From the NCBI GenBank assembly GCA_022573605.1, contig JACZTQ010000158.1, positions 1-7,379 on the forward strand: DNA of 7,379 bases, given 5' to 3'. Every line of letters starts with the position of its first letter. Position 1 is the stretch's first letter. The notes beneath the pieces were generated by a model. It saw only the letters and a list, made by a program, of their open reading frames with translations. It ran no database searches and was not told where the DNA came from. Position numbers and translations under genes: made by a program. This DNA is from Pseudomonadota bacterium (GTDB taxonomy: Bacteria > Pseudomonadota > Alphaproteobacteria > Rhodobacterales > Rhodobacteraceae). This document shows, piece after piece, positions 6,101-7,379 of the stretch.

Positions 6101-6786
6101 CTTTTGAAGGGTTATGCAAAGTTATCTTGGTTGGCCTATTTGCTGTGTTCGACGGCGTCCAGTTGGGGCAACTATCTGCGAGCGAGTTTCCACCTGTTGC
6201 CCCGCCTGCGCCCAAATCATCGGTAGCCCCTGCGCTTCAACCTGCCCGGCCCGCCGAATGGGCCGTGACGATCTTGGGTGGTGTGTTGAACAAAGCTAAT
6301 TTATCAAGCGTCCTAATTACCCCTTGGACGAGCAGTTTCGATGACACGCAATTGTTGTCCGGCACGGTTTCGAGGCGGGTTTATGAGTTTAGCCAAGATT
6401 CCATTCTTGGCCGGTATTGGTTCATCGATTGGGAGGTCGGTGTCGGTCAACGGTTTGGAAATTCAAAGGCCAGTGAATTTTGGACGGCGCTCTACATCAA
6501 GTATGATGGTTTTCCCTGGTCCAATACGATCTACATGACCACTGGAGCAAGCACCGGGTTGAATTATGCTACGAACATTTCCGATCACGAGGTAGGAAAA
6601 AGCGGAAATGGAACGGGCACTAAATTGCTGCATTATCTTGCACCGGAAATTACATTTGCGGATCCGGATAATAGGGATTTTGAAATTGTCACCCGCTTGC
6701 ATCACCGCTCGGGCGTCTTTCACCTATTTGACGGAGTCGACGGAGGGTCGACCTTTCTTTCCATTGGTTTTCGCCAGCATTTCTAA
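6097..6786 (+). CDS. Probable outer-membrane beta-barrel, PagL/acyloxyacyl-hydrolase-like
   Basis: The 229-residue product starts with a plausible signal peptide: Lys8, a hydrophobic run to about residue 28, and cleavage near SAS-EF. A short Pro/Ala-rich linker follows, then a domain of alternating polar and aromatic strands. It ends in GFRQHF with a C-terminal phenylalanine, the usual assembly signal of outer-membrane barrels. Near the end TRLHHRSGVF contains His203-x-Ser205, placed like the His-x-Ser of PagL lipid A 3-O-deacylases, and GGSTFLSIGFR follows. The catalytic Glu of PagL, expected about 12 residues after the Ser, is not there (glycine; nearest acids Asp212 and Asp215). It could be a divergent lipid A deacylase or a non-catalytic barrel of the same fold. 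The gene is only about 47% GC in a counted 60-base sample (6301-6360), far below glyQ and the permease, and has mixed codon use, which suggests acquisition from elsewhere. Confidence 0.6.
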   Translation: MTFEGLCKVILVGLFAVFDGVQLGQLSASEFPPVAPPAPKSSVAPALQPARPAEWAVTILGGVLNKANLSSVLITPWTSSFDDTQLLSGTVSRRVYEFSQDSILGRYWFIDWEVGVGQRFGNSKASEFWTALYIKYDGFPWSNTIYMTTGASTGLNYATNISDHEVGKSGNGTGTKLLHYLAPEITFADPDNRDFEIVTRLHHRSGVFHLFDGVDGGSTFLSIGFRQHF

Positions 6787-6935
6787 TTGGCCGGCCCGAT
6801 GTCCCGGATGCCGTGCAACATGAAATGTTGGGCCGCTGATCCGGGATCCCGGCGGGACACAGCAGCGGCGCGCACGGGACATTGATTCGATCTGAGCCCG
6901 CCAGGCCCTGGCAGGCAAGGAAATATGCGCCCCTG
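6787..6935. other. Intergenic stretch rich in palindromes, including a compound stem-loop
   Basis: No gene is supported here. TCCCGGAT (6802-6809) pairs with ATCCGGGA (6839-6846) and encloses a second perfect hairpin, CAACAT-GAA-ATGTTG (6816-6830). Overlapping its right arm is the 12-bp palindrome CCGGGATCCCGG (6841-6852). Further on GCCAGG-C-CCTGGC (6900-6912) is another inverted repeat. There is no T-run, so this is not a classical terminator, though the compound hairpin could still protect or end the barrel-gene transcript. It could also be a remnant of dispersed palindromic repeats or the flank of the IS30 insertion. Confidence 0.5.
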
Positions 6936-6960
6936 AGTTCCAGCGTGAAGTGCAACGATT
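6932..6960 (-). repeat. Candidate terminal inverted repeat of the IS30-family element
   Basis: Just beyond the transposase stop, the minus strand reads TTGCACTTCACGCTGGAAC. This resembles the TGCACTTCA-type ends I associate with alphaproteobacterial IS30 elements and lies where the right end is expected. The other end is outside the window, so the repeat and the target duplication cannot be matched; the exact boundary is a guess. Confidence 0.4.
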
Positions 6961-7379
6961 TCAAGTAAAGCGCAGTCTGACATCTCTGCCGAGCCCTTTG
7001 AAGAGGGCCTGGATCGGCGTGATGTAGCCGAGGCATTTCCGGGGCGTGAGGTTGTAGGTCATGACGATCTCCTGGAGGTCTTCGTCGGCGAGGTTGTCGA
7101 TGTTGGTCTGCCTCGGCAGCCACCGGCGCAGCCGGCCATTGGCGTTTTCGATGCCACCCTTCTGCCAGGAAGCGTAGGCGTCGCAGAGTGAGGCCCGGAA
7201 CGCCATTGGTTCGAGAGACGGGCCGAACGTCGCCATGCCCAGCGCCTCGCGTAGCAGGGTGTGGCGGGCGAAGGCGGTATCGTTGTCGAAGAGCCTGCCC
7301 CGGACTCGATCCGGGGTGATCGACTGGCGCAGAACGGGGTCGAGGCGGCGCAAGATCGCCATGATCACCGATGCCGTCT
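6961..7379 (-). CDS. IS30-family transposase (partial, 5' end outside window)
   Basis: This is the C-terminal part of a DDE transposase that moves an IS30-family insertion sequence. The visible 138 or so codons contain FDNDTAFARH with the second catalytic Asp, then CDAYASWQKGGIENANGRLRRW with the catalytic Glu, LPRQT, and NLTPRKCLGY followed by a tail ending RDVRLRF, all standard for this family. The first Asp and the N-terminal helix-turn-helix lie off the right edge; the frame is still open at 7379, so the GTG at 7368 is not the true start. Two in-frame stretches do not fit the usual core: eight residues (PDRVRGRL) before FDN, encoded by a palindrome, and FGPSLEPMAFRASL where about two residues normally precede CDAY. 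Both sit in the catalytic core, so the enzyme is probably impaired even though the frame survives. Confidence 0.9.
   Translation of the reverse strand, partial: TASVIMAILRRLDPVLRQSITPDRVRGRLFDNDTAFARHTLLREALGMATFGPSLEPMAFRASLCDAYASWQKGGIENANGRLRRWLPRQTNIDNLADEDLQEIVMTYNLTPRKCLGYITPIQALFKGLGRDVRLRFT
7186..7227. repeat. Extra in-frame segment with internal repeats in the transposase
   Basis: These 14 codons (minus strand, FGPSLEPMAFRASL) stand where related transposases have about two residues (aromatic-Phe) between LGMAT and CDAYASW. The DNA has an interrupted inverted repeat: GGCCCG (7192-7197) with CGGGCC (7219-7224), and inside it GAAC (7198-7201) with GTTC (7209-7212). It also shows a loose direct similarity: ATGGCGACGTTC-GGCCC (7236 downward) resembles ATGGCGTTCCGGGCC (7206 downward), so a diverged tandem duplication is an alternative. 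The expected spacing is from memory. Confidence 0.5.
7298..7316. repeat. CCCCGGA-CTCGA-TCCGGGG palindrome inserted in the transposase frame
   Basis: This is a perfect 7-bp inverted repeat with a 5-nt centre. It forms the core of a 24-nt segment (7291-7314) that encodes PDRVRGRL between SIT and FDN, a junction that is normally contiguous (SITFDN) in IS30 transposases. The sequence resembles the dispersed CCCGGACTTGATCCGGG-type palindromes that are common between genes in alphaproteobacteria (recalled, not checked). It keeps the reading frame, as Rickettsia palindromic elements do inside coding genes. Confidence 0.65.

Noticed and set aside
6689..7123. 144-codon minus-strand frame across the barrel end and the IS30 tail
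   Set aside because: It crosses the end of the barrel gene, the palindromic spacer and the transposase in a different frame, with no recognisable motif.
7281..7290. FDNDTAF instead of FDNGTEF read as loss of transposase function
   Set aside because: I recall IS30 subgroups with FDNDTAFARH as the normal form, and the catalytic Asp is present, so this alone is not evidence of inactivation.

Overview
The window looks like a chromosomal segment from a GC-rich alphaproteobacterium, most likely of the Rhodobacterales. The evidence is the strong G/C bias at third codon positions, the split glycyl-tRNA synthetase genes separated by a small membrane-anchored protein of the DUF6446 type (an arrangement I associate with Rhodobacterales), and the alphaproteobacterial character of the other proteins. 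No species can be named from the sequence alone.

Positions 1-2991, read on the minus strand, are a housekeeping operon: promoter, glyQ (alpha subunit of glycyl-tRNA synthetase), a DUF6446-type gene only a few bases downstream, then glyS (beta subunit), which runs off the left edge. The two subunits form one enzyme that charges tRNA-Gly. Divergent from this, positions 3001-4746 on the plus strand carry a promoter and a two-domain ferric-iron-type ABC transporter permease. No periplasmic binding protein or ATPase gene adjoins it here. A tRNA-Thr(UGU) gene with its own probable promoter follows at 4839-4914.

From the tRNA to the right edge the sequence looks like accessory, decayed DNA. Right after the tRNA there is a remnant of an XRE-type regulator C-terminus (minus strand, 5003 to about 5098). 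It is joined directly to the interior of an OmpA-family gene (plus strand, to 5834) that has lost its signal peptide, so the joint looks like a deletion or rearrangement scar that cut both genes. A terminator follows. Next comes a lower-GC region with a 23-codon upstream ORF that overlaps, by ATGA, a gene for a probable outer-membrane beta-barrel resembling PagL-type lipid A deacylases (6097-6786). A spacer with several palindromes follows, and then the 3' part of an IS30-family transposase (minus strand, running off the right edge).

The transposase is itself unusual. Compared with the usual IS30 core it carries an in-frame 24-nt palindromic segment just before its FDN catalytic motif, and a second in-frame extra stretch of about 12 residues a little further on. 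No complete new multi-gene system is visible. The most notable signals are the tRNA-proximal scar, the coupled small-ORF/barrel pair and the palindrome-interrupted transposase.
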